From Antedon mediterranea (lineage: Eukaryota > Echinodermata > Crinoidea > Comatulida > Antedonidae): a stretch of DNA of 64,000 nucleotides. The translations under genes were made by a program, and so were the position numbers. Shown here piece by piece: positions 38,901 through 50,000 of the stretch; position 1 is the stretch's first letter; each line of letters begins with the position of its first letter. Where the stretch lies: NCBI RefSeq assembly GCF_964355755.1, contig NC_092675.1, forward strand, positions 29,722,912 to 29,786,911, in the 5' to 3' direction. The notes below the pieces were generated by a model. The model saw only the letters and a program-made list of their open reading frames with translations. It searched no databases and had not been told where the DNA came from.

Positions 38901-41900
38901 TGCTATAAACCATGATTAAAGGAATATGGTACAAAGTGGTAATAGTATAATTGCATACATGCCAACATCTGCAGTTAAAAAAATAGGAGGGGTGTTTTTT
39001 TTTTGTCTATCTATTATATACAATGGCATACATTTGTGTTGGTCTGTATGTAATTGGTACAAGTTTGAAGATGCTCAACTTGCTATTCACTTAGCTTATA
39101 TTGTCAGTAGTTGTCTTTGATGTGTCGTGTCAAAATCATTCTGTGCGTGCACAGTTTTTCGACTTGGCTGCTATGTAGGAGAACCACCTTGTTTTTTTTT
39201 ATTGCTGACCCATTCTGAGGTGGTGATACCCACCGAGGTGATACCCACCGAGGTGATACCCACCGAGGTGATACCCACCGAGGTGATACCCACCGAAATG
39301 AAAGTGTCTTTTACATTCTTCACATTGCAACTGTACACTTTCTTTAGTATTATCACCACAATAACAAATACTTTGTTCTGATGCACTTTCATTTTCCTCC
39401 TTTACAGGATCCATCTTTCCAACCTCCTCATCTTTTCTCTCTTGATCTGTTTGTTTCTCTGGTGGTGGTGGTGCACAGGTGCCAGGACTTGTGTCCATTG
39501 AAACAACATCAATCTCGTCATTTTCACCCTGAAATTAAATTGTTTTATAAATCTTGGAACATATTTCTGGTTTCTAAATACCGACCTCTCTTGATATTAA
39601 TTGTGGGAGTGTCCTGATAATGATATCTTCAGTCATCTTCCGCGACTCCCGCTACAATTCGATTTCTTGTGATATTTTGGATAAGCAAAAAAAAAACATT
39701 TCACTCAATTATAAACAGATCACAGACCAATATAAGAATCTAGCAGTACTGTATGGAACGCCTCCTCTGCCTTCAGTTCACATTTATCATGCAGTACACA
39801 CCAATCGTAATGCAGTACACACCAATCGTCATGCAGTACACACCAATCGTCATGCAGTACACACCAATCGTCATGCAGTACACACCAAACATCATGCAGT
39901 ACACACCAATCGTCATGCAGTACACACCAATCGTCATGCAGTACACACCAATCGTCATGCAGTACACACCAATGGTCATGCAGTACACACCAATTGTCAT
40001 GCAGTACACACCAATCGTCGTTCACATTTATCATGCAGTACACACCAATCGTCATGCAGTACACACCAATCGTCATGCAGTACACACCAATCGTCATGCA
40101 GTACACACCAAACATCATGCAGTACACACCAATTGTCATGCAGTACACACCAATCGTCATGCAGTACACACCAATCGTCATGCAGTCAAATATTGCGTAA
40201 TTTATACCGCCACCTATCGACAAAATCGAATATCACGTGAGTTTTATTAGACGGCTGTAAAACTAAGACTATTTAAACTTCTTTTATGGAATTCAATAAT
40301 TGCAATGGCCTCCTAGCCTATGGAACGCCTCCTCTGCCTTCAGTTCACAATGGTCATGCAGTACACACCAGTCGTCATGCAGTACACACCAATGGTCATG
40401 CAGTACACACCAATGGTCATGCAGTACACACCAATGGTCATGCAGTACACACCAATCGTCGTTCACATTTATCATGCAGTACACACCAATGGTCATGCAG
40501 TACACACCAATCGTCATGCAGTACACACCAATGGTCATGCAGTACACATCAATCGTCATGCAGTACACACCAAACATCATGCAGTACACACCAATTGTCA
40601 TGCAGTACACACCAAACATCATGCAGTACACACCAATGGTCATGCAGTACACATCAATTGTCATGCAGTACACACCAATCGTCATGCAGTGAAATATTGC
40701 CTAATTTATACCGCCACCTATCGACAAAATCGAATATCACGTGACCTTTATTAGACGGCTGTAAAACTAGGCCATCGACTCTAAGATTTCTTTTATGTTT
40801 GACATACTGTACTTATTTTAACCGCTACACATCTCTGTGAATGCTCTGTTTTTTATATATACAATAATTTATTATGCGAGACACAGGCGCGGCTAGGAGG
40901 CCATTGCAATTATTGAATTCCATAAAAGAAGTTTAAATAGTCTTAGTTTTACAGCCGTCTAATAAACCTCACGTGATATTCGATTTTGTCGATAGGTGGC
41001 GGTATAAATTACGCAATATTTGACTGCATGACGATTGGTGTGTACTGCATGACGATTGGTGTGTACTGCATGACAATTGGTGTGTACTGCATGATGATTG
41101 GTGTGTACTGCATGACGATTGGTGTGTACTGCATGACGATTGGTGTGTACTGCATGATAAATGTGAACGACGATTGGTGTGTACTGCATGACAATTGGTG
41201 TGTACTGCATGACCATTGGTGTGTACTGCATGACGATTGGTGTGTACTGCATGACGATTGGTGTGTACTGCATGACGATTGGTGTGTACTGCATGATGTT
41301 TGGTGTGTACTGCATGACGATTGGTGTGTACTGCATGATGATTGGTGTGTACTGCATGACCATTGGTGTGTACTGCATGACGATTGGTGTGTACTGCATG
41401 ACGATTGGTGTGTACTGCATGATAAATGTGAACTGAAGGCAGAGGAGGCGTTCCATACTAGCCGCGCCTGTGTCTCGCATAATAAATTATTGTATATATA
41501 AAAAACAGAGCATTCAAAGAGATGTGTAGTATGGAACGCCTCCTCTGCCTTCAGTTCACATTTGTCATGCAGTACACACCAATGGTCATGCAGTACACAC
41601 CAATCGTCATGCAGTACACACCAAACATCATGCAGTACACACCAATCGTCATGCAGTACACACCAAACATCATGCAGTACACACCAATCGTCATGCAGTA
41701 CACACCAATCGTCATGCAGTACACACCAATGGTCATGCAGTACACACCAATGGTCATGCAGTACACACCAATCGTCATGCAGTACACACCAATCGTCATG
41801 CAGTACACACCAATCGTCATGCAGTCAAATATTGCGTAATTTATACCGCCACCTATCGACAAAATCGAATATCACGTGACGTTTATTAGACGGCTGTAAA

Positions 41901-44900
41901 ACTAGCTATTCAAACATTATACTACAGCAATATGGAACGCCTCCTCTGCCTTCAGTTCACATTTATCATGCAGTACACACCAATCGTCATGCAGTACACA
42001 CCAATCGTCATGCAGTACACACCAATGGTCATGCAGTACACACCAATCGTCATGCAGTACACACCAATCGTCATGCAGTACACACCAAACATCATGCAGT
42101 ACACACCAATCGTCATGCAGTACACACCAATCGTCATGCAGTACACACCAATGGTCATGCAGTACACACCAATTGTCATGCAGTACACACCAATCGTCGT
42201 TCACATTTATCATGCAGTACACACCAATCGTCATGCAGTACACACCAATCGTCATGCAGTACACACCAAACATTATGCAGTACACACCAATTGTCATGCA
42301 GTACACACCAATCGTCATGCAGTCAAATATTGCGTAATTTATACCGCCACCTATCGACAAAATCGAATATCACGTGAGGTTTATTAGACGGCTGTAAAAC
42401 TAAGACTATTTAAACTTCTTTTATGGAATTCAATAATTGCAATGGCCTCCTAGCCGCGCCTGTGTCTCGCATAGTAAATTATTGTACATATAAAAAACAG
42501 AGCATTCACAGAGATGTGTAGCGGTTAAAATAAGTACAGTATGTCAAACATAAAAGAAATCTTAGAGTCGATGGCCTAGTTTTACAGCCGTCTAATAAAC
42601 GTCACGTGATATTCGATTTTGTCGATAGGTGGCGGTATAAATTACGCAATATTTCACTGCATGACGATTGGTGTGTACTGCATGACGATTGGTGTGTACT
42701 GCATGACAATTGGTGTGTACTGCATGACCATTGGTGTGTACTGCATGATGTTTGGTGTGTACTGCATGACGATTGGTGTGTACTGCATGATGTTTGGTGT
42801 GTACTGCATGACGATTGGTGTGTACTGCATGACCATTGGTGTGTACTGCATGACCATTGGTGTGTACTGCATGATAAATGTGAACGACGATTGGTGTGTA
42901 CTGCATGACCATTGGTATGTACTGCATGACCATTGGTGTGTACTGCATGACCATTGATGTGTACTGCATGACGATTGGTGTGTACTGCATGACCATTGTG
43001 AACTGAAGGCAGAGGAGGCGTTCCATACAGCAACTCACGCATGTCTACTACTACACCGCACGTGCTTTATGACTAAAATGGCTGGAAAAACTATTAAATA
43101 AATCTTGGAATCTTTAGGACGTAAAGCACGTGCGGTGTAGTAGTAGACTATGGAACGCCTCCTCTGCCTTCAGTTCACATTTATCATGCAGTACACACCA
43201 ATCGTCATGCAGTACACACCAATCGTCATGCAGTACACACCAATGGTCATGCAGTACACACCAATCGTCATGCAGTACACACCAATCGTCATGCAGTACA
43301 CACCAAACATCATGCAGTACACACCAATCGTCATGCAGTACACACCAATCGTCATGCAGTACACACCAATGGTCATGCAGTACACACCAATTGTCATGCA
43401 GTACACACCAATCGTCGTTCACATTTATCATGCAGTACACACCAATCGTCATGCAGTACACACCAATCGTCATGCAGTACACACCAAACATTATGCAGTA
43501 CACACCAATTGTCATGCAGTACACACCAATCGTCATGCAGTCAAATCTTGCGTAATTTATACCGCCACCTATCGACAAAATCGAATATCACGTGAGGTTT
43601 ATTAGACGGCTGTAAAACTAAGACTATTTAAACTTCTTTTATGGAATTCAATAATTGCAATGGCCTCCTAGCCGCGCCTGTGTCTCGCATAGTAAATTAT
43701 TGTACATATAAAAAACAGAGCATTCACAGAGATGTGTAGCGGTTAAAATAAGTACAGTATGTCAAACATAAAAGAAATCTTAGAGTCGATGGCCTAGTTT
43801 TACAGCCGTCTAATAAACGTCACGTGATATTCGATTTTGTCGATAGGTGGCGGTATAAATTACGCAATATTTCACTGCATGACGATTGGTGTGTACTGCA
43901 TGACGATTGGTGTGTACTGCATGACAATTGGTGTGTACTGCATGACCATTGGTGTGTACTGCATGATGTTTGGTGTGTACTGCATGACGATTGGTGTGTA
44001 CTGCATGATGTTTGGTGTGTACTGCATGACGATTGGTGTGTACTGCATGACCATTGGTGTGTACTGCATGACCATTGGTGTGTACTGCATGATAAATGTG
44101 AACGACGATTGGTGTGTACTGCATGACCATTGGTATGTACTGCATGACCATTGGTGTGTACTGCATGACCATTGGTGTGTACTGCATGACCATTGGTGTG
44201 TACTGCATGACCATTGTGAACTGAAGGCAGAGGAGGCGTTCCATAGTAGACAGCGTGAGTTGCTGTAGTATAAAGTTTGTATATAGCCTTAGTTTTACAG
44301 CCGTCTAATAAAAGTCACGTGATATTCGATTTTTTCGATAGGTGGCGGTATAAATTACGCAATATTTGACTGCATGACGATTGGTGTGTACTGCATGACG
44401 ATTGGTGTGTACTGCATGACGATTGGTGTGTACTGCATGACGATTGGTGTGTACTGCATGACCATTGGTGTGTACTGCATGACAATTGGTGTGTACTGCA
44501 TGACAATTGGTGTGTACTGCATGACGATTGGTGTGTACTGCATGACGATTGGTGTGTACTGCATGACGATTGGTGTGTACTGCATGACCATTGGTGTGTA
44601 CTGCATGACCATTGGTGTGTACTGCATGACCATTGGTGTGTACTGCATGACCATTGGTGTGTACTGCATGATAAATGTGAACTGAAGGCAGAGGAGGCGT
44701 TCCATAGTGTAGCGGTTAAAATAAGTACAGTATGTCAAACATAAAAGAAATCTTAGAGTCGATGGCCTAGTTTTACAGCCGTCTAATAAACGTCACGTGA
44801 TATTCGATTTTGTCGATAGGTGGCGGTATAAATTACGCAATATTTCACTGCATGACGATTGGTGTGTACTGCATGACGATTGGTGTGTACTGCATGACAA

Positions 44901-45783
44901 TTGGTGTGTACTGCATGACCATTGGTGTGTACTGCATGATGTTTGGTGTGTACTGCATGATGTTTGGTGTGTACTGCATGATGTTTGGTGTGTACTGCAT
45001 GACGATTGGTGTGTACTGCATGATGTTTGGTGTGTACTGCATGACGATTGGTGTGTACTGCATGACCATTGGTGTGTACTGCATGACGATTGGTGTGTAC
45101 TGCATGACCATTGGTGTGTACTGCATGATAAATGTGAACGACGATTGGTGTGTACTGCATGACCATTGGTGTGTACTGCATGACCATTGGTGTGTACTGC
45201 ATGACCATTGGTGTGTACTGCATGACCATTGGTGTGTACTGCATGACCATTGTGAACTGAAGGCAGAGGAGGCGTTCCATAGTACTGTAGTCTGTAGTTA
45301 GTAAGTAGTAGAAATTATATACATTTTACATATCTGAAGATTGTTAATTTTATCCAAAAATATTGGGATAAATTGCATTTTTGCAGGAAAGCGGGAAACT
45401 GACTTCCACCATTATATTAATTAGGAGGAAAGTTGGGAGGTCGGGATGGAGGTATTCAAAACTTTTTATTTATTATTTAGACTAGCCTAGGATGATGATA
45501 TGGCTGCAAACAAGTTTTTTCAGGGCTGGTGCAGAGGGATACGCTGCAGGGGGATCCGCTGCAGGGGGCTGACACAATAAACACACTACAGAACAGTGTA
45601 GACTACAGTACACACATAGACATACTGCTGCTGCATGCTGCACACATCAAATGACTGTTTATCACATCGCCTAGTTATAAATGTCGAAGTTACTATTTCT
45701 ATCTATATACTATATGTTTTATATATAATTTCCATTATTTACTATTTTACCTGATCGCCACTAGTTCGGTTGATTTCCGACAT
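32977..45783 (-). CDS. KAT14: Lysine acetyltransferase 14 (CSRP2BP), ATAC complex subunit
   Basis: Thirteen coding exons with matching phases give 768 residues. Exons: 45,751-45,783; 39,294-39,528; 38,650-38,764; 38,409-38,537; 37,941-38,092; 37,319-37,464; 36,762-36,993; 36,026-36,305; 35,402-35,708; 34,917-35,032; 34,117-34,322; 33,603-33,784; 32,977-33,150. It starts MSEINRTSGDQ|GENDEID. A PHD-like Cys cluster (CYCGDN, CEECKRHFH, CCNC) lies at about 66-120. A conserved region has YNLSLQRSGRRGFFRWKED, and a low-complexity acidic middle follows. The C-terminal GNAT domain includes FGFMVPDVKYN, the acetyl-CoA loop PEWRGAGIATF and YQRFGFKPEEF. Human KAT14 is about 782 residues and sits in the ATAC histone acetyltransferase complex. 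The 6.2 kb first intron holds the cassette array. TOPORS converges from the left. Confidence 0.95.
33855..34080. mobile_element. Family A MITE, compound copy
   Basis: Left end AAGCTCTGCCTACACTATC, two CCCAAATATGGTAGTGATAT-type units, then a second core in inverted order and a worn right end (GACAGAGTTA). It fills most of the KAT14 intron between exons 11 and 12. Confidence 0.7.
36350..36500. repeat. Degenerate GGGACACCACTATTAA repeat
   Basis: Several variants of GGACA-C-CCTATTAAGGG in a row in a KAT14 intron. The motif resembles the minisatellite at 51,741-52,216, perhaps from the same kind of transposon terminus. Confidence 0.5.
38277..38348. mobile_element. Family D short inverted-repeat element
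   Basis: AGTCGTG and CACGACT ends enclose ACGACCGACATAGTGAGC, the reverse of the core at 9,206-9,300. It lies in a KAT14 intron. Confidence 0.5.
39219..39300 (-). repeat. 15-bp tandem repeat over the KAT14 exon 2 splice donor
   Basis: Five copies of a GGTGGGTATCACCTC unit begin exactly at the exon 2 donor (CATTTCG|GTGGGT). Each unit contains a GTGGGT that could serve as a donor. Because the unit is 15 bp, use of any later donor adds five residues (GGYHL) without a frameshift. Confidence 0.9.
41931..44245. repeat. 1,218-bp segmental tandem duplication inside the cassette array
   Basis: Cassettes 5 and 6 with their spacer (41,931-43,027) recur as cassettes 7 and 8 (43,149-44,245), offset by 1,218 bp and nearly identical. 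Each pair is a plus cassette facing a minus cassette, i.e. a large inverted repeat. Confidence 0.8.
43043..43148. mobile_element. 106-bp foldback element between cassettes 6 and 7
   Basis: Perfect 27-bp inverted arms (GTCTACTACTACACCGCACG TGCTTTA and complement) surround a 52-base loop. The right arm directly abuts the start of cassette 7. Confidence 0.8.
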
Positions 45784-45920
45784 AATTGCTAAGCTTACAC
45801 GGTTACACCTGGTAGCCTCCTCTGGTTTTTTTGTTGACGGGAGGCAGAGAATACTATCGCGGAGCTAGCTCACTGCAGAGTGACTCGACCTCGAGCACAG
45901 CCAAAGTGAGCCCTCTATAG
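45784..45920 (-). promoter_or_regulatory. Candidate KAT14 5' UTR and promoter
   Basis: This lies immediately upstream of the KAT14 start codon. It is more GC- and CpG-rich than its surroundings (GACGGGAGGCAG, ATCGCGGAGC, CGACCTCGAGC). Placement is by position only. Confidence 0.35.
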
Positions 45921-46360
45921 TCCAGAAAGTTGTCAGAAATAAATTGAATCAAGTCACAAAAAATTCTATTCTAGTTCTCAACTATTTAATTATCACAACA
46001 ATCATTAATGTACATTATTAAATTATTGTCACACAACATTTATACAATTTCATTTCTGTATCGAATCTTAATAAATAAATTGTACAAACTACATCTGTGT
46101 ATCCTACACAGAAATCTTTATTGCAATTTTGAAATATTTTGATTTGAATTTCTATAAACATATCAATGAAATGTAACAGTAGGTAGGCATGAGGAAGGAG
46201 AGAAGGAATGATAATACTATAATACTTTAGAAAGCCATGTCAAGGTGAATGCAGTGACAGAAGCAGCTAAAATACAAACTTTCTAAAGGTGCATTGGAAA
46301 TGAAAATACGGTATAGTAATGAGTTTTGAATCCTCATGACCCGGCATTCTTCTTATCTTA

Positions 46361-46711
46361 GGGCCTGTTCAGACCTACAGAGTTATGCTCTCATATTGTA
46401 CATGGAGTACAACTCAATAGGTCTGACCCAAAAAAAATTATTGGAAGCCACCTCTTACGACACGATCTTTCGTTTGTTATGACAGCTCAAGGTACAAGAA
46501 TAGTGTATCGATGCAAAGTCATGCATCAAAGATTTTTAACTTTAACCAATCAAATTTACTCCTGCATACCAGATTTGACCAAATCGGTGACCTAAAGTTT
46601 CAAATGAAAGCGTTAGTTAGGCAAATCTAAAAACTTTTCTGTTACGACGCTAATTATAATATGACATTGCTTGCGATATGAAAGCATAACTCCATGGATC
46701 TGAACATACCC
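46361..46711. mobile_element. PIF/Harbinger-like MITE, 351 bp
   Basis: The ends GGGCCTGTTCAGACC and GGATCTGAACATACCC are inverted repeats extending inward over GAGTTATGCT-TCATAT. TTA flanks both sides, the target-site duplication of PIF/Harbinger elements. It lies between KAT14 and IFT74, with no coding capacity. Confidence 0.75.
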
Positions 46712-46802
46712 TTATATACATTATGTACATAGCCAAGAATGTAAACTCGAAAAATTTATTTTTACTGATGTGGGGTTCTAAGGCAGTAGACTAAACTTGT
46801 CA

Positions 46803-47018
46803 CACTTGCACTAAGTATCTGACGTAATGACTATCACCTTATCTCCTTTCATCAGACCATTCTAGTACTATTGTTAGTACAGCGGTACCATACATCTAGC
46901 CTAAACCAATCACTTGCACTAAGTATCTGAAGTAATGACTATCACCTTATCTCCTTTCATCAGACCATTCTAGTACTATTGTTAGTACAGCGGTACCATA
47001 CATCTAGCCTAAACCAAT
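46803..47018. repeat. 108-bp tandem duplication
   Basis: The block CACTTGCACTAAGTATCTGA to ATCTAGCCTAAACCAATCA occurs twice with one difference noted (GACGTAAT versus GAAGTAAT). It lies in the probable IFT74 3' UTR or just beyond. Confidence 0.9.
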
Positions 47019-47096
47019 CATTGTCTGTAGGTTTCCTATGCTGTTTTACTCTGTGCTCTGATACTTCTTATCAAAATCATTGTTATGTGAGTGTTT

Positions 47097-50000
47097 CTAT
47101 CTCTTAGCTCCCTTGATAAGTCCATCTTGTATCAGCTTGTTGTACTCATTTAACTGATGTTGTACATCACGTACGATTGGTTGGTAGTCACTCTCCATGC
47201 TCTTGTTAGCAATGACTTATCAAACGGAAAAAGTTAAGAAAAAGCAAAATATTGAATGTATATCTATAATACGTAAAAAAGTTATACCATTAATATTAAA
47301 AGTTTACGAAGATAAATTAAATAGGTTTACACTCTAAATAATATTATCATAATAATATGGTTCAGTATAAGCAATATAAAAAGTTTGAAATCAAAATCTA
47401 ATTTGGTATTTTAATATTTAAAATATAAGGATACATTCTTTCATGACAAAGTTATTCTGTTCATGGTGTTGCCATTTCCGTTCCATGTTGCCAAGTTGTG
47501 TGAATGTCTCATTCTCGTTCAACTGTGCTTTCAGTGCTTCGTATTGGCTGGACAGCTCCTGCATGTCTGTATATAATGTATGCCATCATAAACAACTTTT
47601 TCATGAGAAATTCAACCTAACAATTACGGTTATAAAGCTCTGTCTACACTATCAAACTAGTTTCACAAAAAAAAAATGTGATGAGCCCAAATATGGTAGT
47701 GATGTGTCCAAATATGGTAGTGATATGACATCATCATGTCCATATATGGGCACATCACAATTTTTAGTCACATAAAGTTTAATAGTGTAGACAGAGCTTT
47801 AGAGTTTGGGCTTTATATGTCTGCCAATGTTTGTCTTTCTTTCAGAGAGTTCTCCTACTACAATCTTTTCAGACAAGACCTGATAAACATGTGTGAATAT
47901 TAACAATAATTATTCACAAAATGCACTCTTCAAATTTAAAATAAACAAAGAATGAAAATTCAATAGAAAGAACATATTTAGTATTTTTACCTTTTTTGTA
48001 AATTTCCTTTCTTTTTGCCAAAATTACTTTTTCCTGACCAAGTTTCTGTAAAAATATACAAAATAACATATGAATATATATCCAAACATCCCAAAAAAAC
48101 AGAGTACAACATGACACTTATATATCTTGATCTTGGGACTTTTGAGGATGTGCCTGTGTGTCCCTCCATCAATAAACAAAATAATGATAAGGAGAAAACT
48201 TTAAAATGTGGTTAAACGCTGTTTACACTATAAAAATGTGATGTGCCCATATATAGACATGATGATTTGGGCATATCACTACCGTATTTGAGCACATCGC
48301 ACTTTTTGTCAAACTAGTTTGATAGTGTAGACAGAGCTTTAGACCACTTACCTTTTTCTTTTCTTCAGCATTCTTCTTGACCGTCTCCAGGTCACTGAAG
48401 ACGTCCAGTTCACTCTGCATCTCGTCAATTGCCAATTTCAGTTGTTCCATCTCTTCTTTGATCTTCATCTCCAGTTGCTCAACTTTCTCAAGATCCACTT
48501 GTAGTCGGGTACTCTCTGAAAGAAAATAAAACATTGGTAGACACGTACAAAAGAGAGGGAATATTATATGTTAAATTAAACATAAAAAAATCAAGAATGG
48601 CAAATAAAATAGTTTGAGCTGTACAGGTTGTGAGTGGAACTAGTAACGATATTACTTGGATATCATCAAGAGTAAACTACATTTGATCGAGGATCCTTTG
48701 AAAATCAGATTCATGTTTTAAGTCTTTGGATGACATTTTCATGATTTTTGTACTCCAACTTAACTTAACTATGAAACTTTATGTGACAAAAAATGTGATG
48801 TGCCCATATGGAAATGATGATGACATGATATATGGGCACATCAAACTTTTTTTGTCAAATTAGTTTGATAGTGTAGACAGAGCTTTAGGCTGTGAAAGAG
48901 GATGAAAGTATGGGATTACTATGATCACTCACCACCAGCAAGAGATGATGCAGTGGCTTCAGATTTCTGCATCTCATTCTGTTTAAAATTCAAGTCATCT
49001 TGCATACGAGCTAATTCCTTAGGTGTTGGCATGTGCTTCTGTCGACCAACATTCTAAAAATAACACACCTCATTAACATGTCTACAATTAGTACAGGAAA
49101 GATAGGCTCAATAGAATTAGTAAAAGGTTGAACAAATTGCAACAGAATTTATTTATATTTCATTACAATGCATTTCTATAAGGTCCATATATGAACATAC
49201 TAAACGTCTAGAAAAATTCTGATAGGATAAATAGGTTTTTTCAAAGAAATTTTTTTATTACAAATCAAAATGGCCGCCAATTGTCTAAAAATTGATCAAA
49301 AAGCAAAAATAAAATACTTATAGCATGTATAATTTATATAGTTCTGATTGGCTTTAAACTTAATGGATAATTACATTATTATATATACTTACTTATACTG
49401 TAGTATATATAATTTATATAGTGATGATTAATTTACTTAATGAATAATTACAAATCATTTGATTTATTGATTGGAATGATAAATACAATAATACAGTATG
49501 TTGCAACTAACCCTGCTGATATGTCCAAGTAAGGCAACTATACTTAATGCATAATTACAAATCATTTGATTTATTGATGGAATGATAAATACAATGTTGC
49601 AACTAACCCTGCTGATATGTCCAAGTAAGGCAACTATACTTAATGAATAATTACAAATCATTTGATTTATTGATTGGAATGATAAATACAATGTTGCAAC
49701 TAACCCTGCTGATATGTCCAAGTAAGGCAACTATACTGCTCTGTAGCATCTCATTTCGCTCCTAAAAGAAACAAAAACAAATGGGAAAACACTGCTTTTA
49801 GATTCTACATTGTTCATAAAGCTCTGTTTACACTATCAAAAATATATCATCGTGTCCACATATGAGCACATCACATTTTGTAAGTGTAATAGTGTAGACA
49901 GAGCTTAATACAAGTTTTAAATAAAAAGGGTGAAAAATCATCCATCTCATACAAACACTACAAATACTGTACATACATACTACACTTACCAACTCTAGCT

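Larger units (their letters stand above)
39752..45281. repeat. Ten cassettes of a 21-bp repeat in alternating orientation (KAT14 intron 1)
   Basis: Each cassette has a fixed left end (TATGGAACGCCTCCTCTGCC then TTCAGTTCACA), 11-21 units of CATGCAGTACACACCAATCG plus T, and a fixed right end (AATTTATACCGCCACCTATC, CACGTGA, TTATTAGACGGCTG, TAAAACTA). Approximate positions: 39,752-40,265 (+), 40,319-40,769 (+), 40,944-41,457 (-), 41,530-41,904 (+), 41,931-42,402 (+), 42,577-43,027 (-), 43,149-43,620 (+), 43,795-44,245 (-), 44,289-44,706 (-), 44,768-45,281 (-). Units vary at the last bases (ATCGT, ATGGT, ATTGT, AACAT). Most cassettes contain an internal repeat of the start (CGTTCACATTTATCATGCAG). 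The reading frames here are repeat artefacts. The intact ends suggest a non-autonomous mobile element. Confidence 0.9.

Noticed and set aside
39752-45281. CRISPR-like regularly spaced repeats.
   Set aside because: The units are contiguous tandem repeats without unique spacers, in a eukaryotic intron.
39620-45301. Many overlapping open frames on both strands (MQYTPIV, HAVHTNR and CSTHQS type repeats).
   Set aside because: The 21-bp period keeps frames open on both strands. There is no splice context or codon bias, and the region is intron 1 of KAT14.
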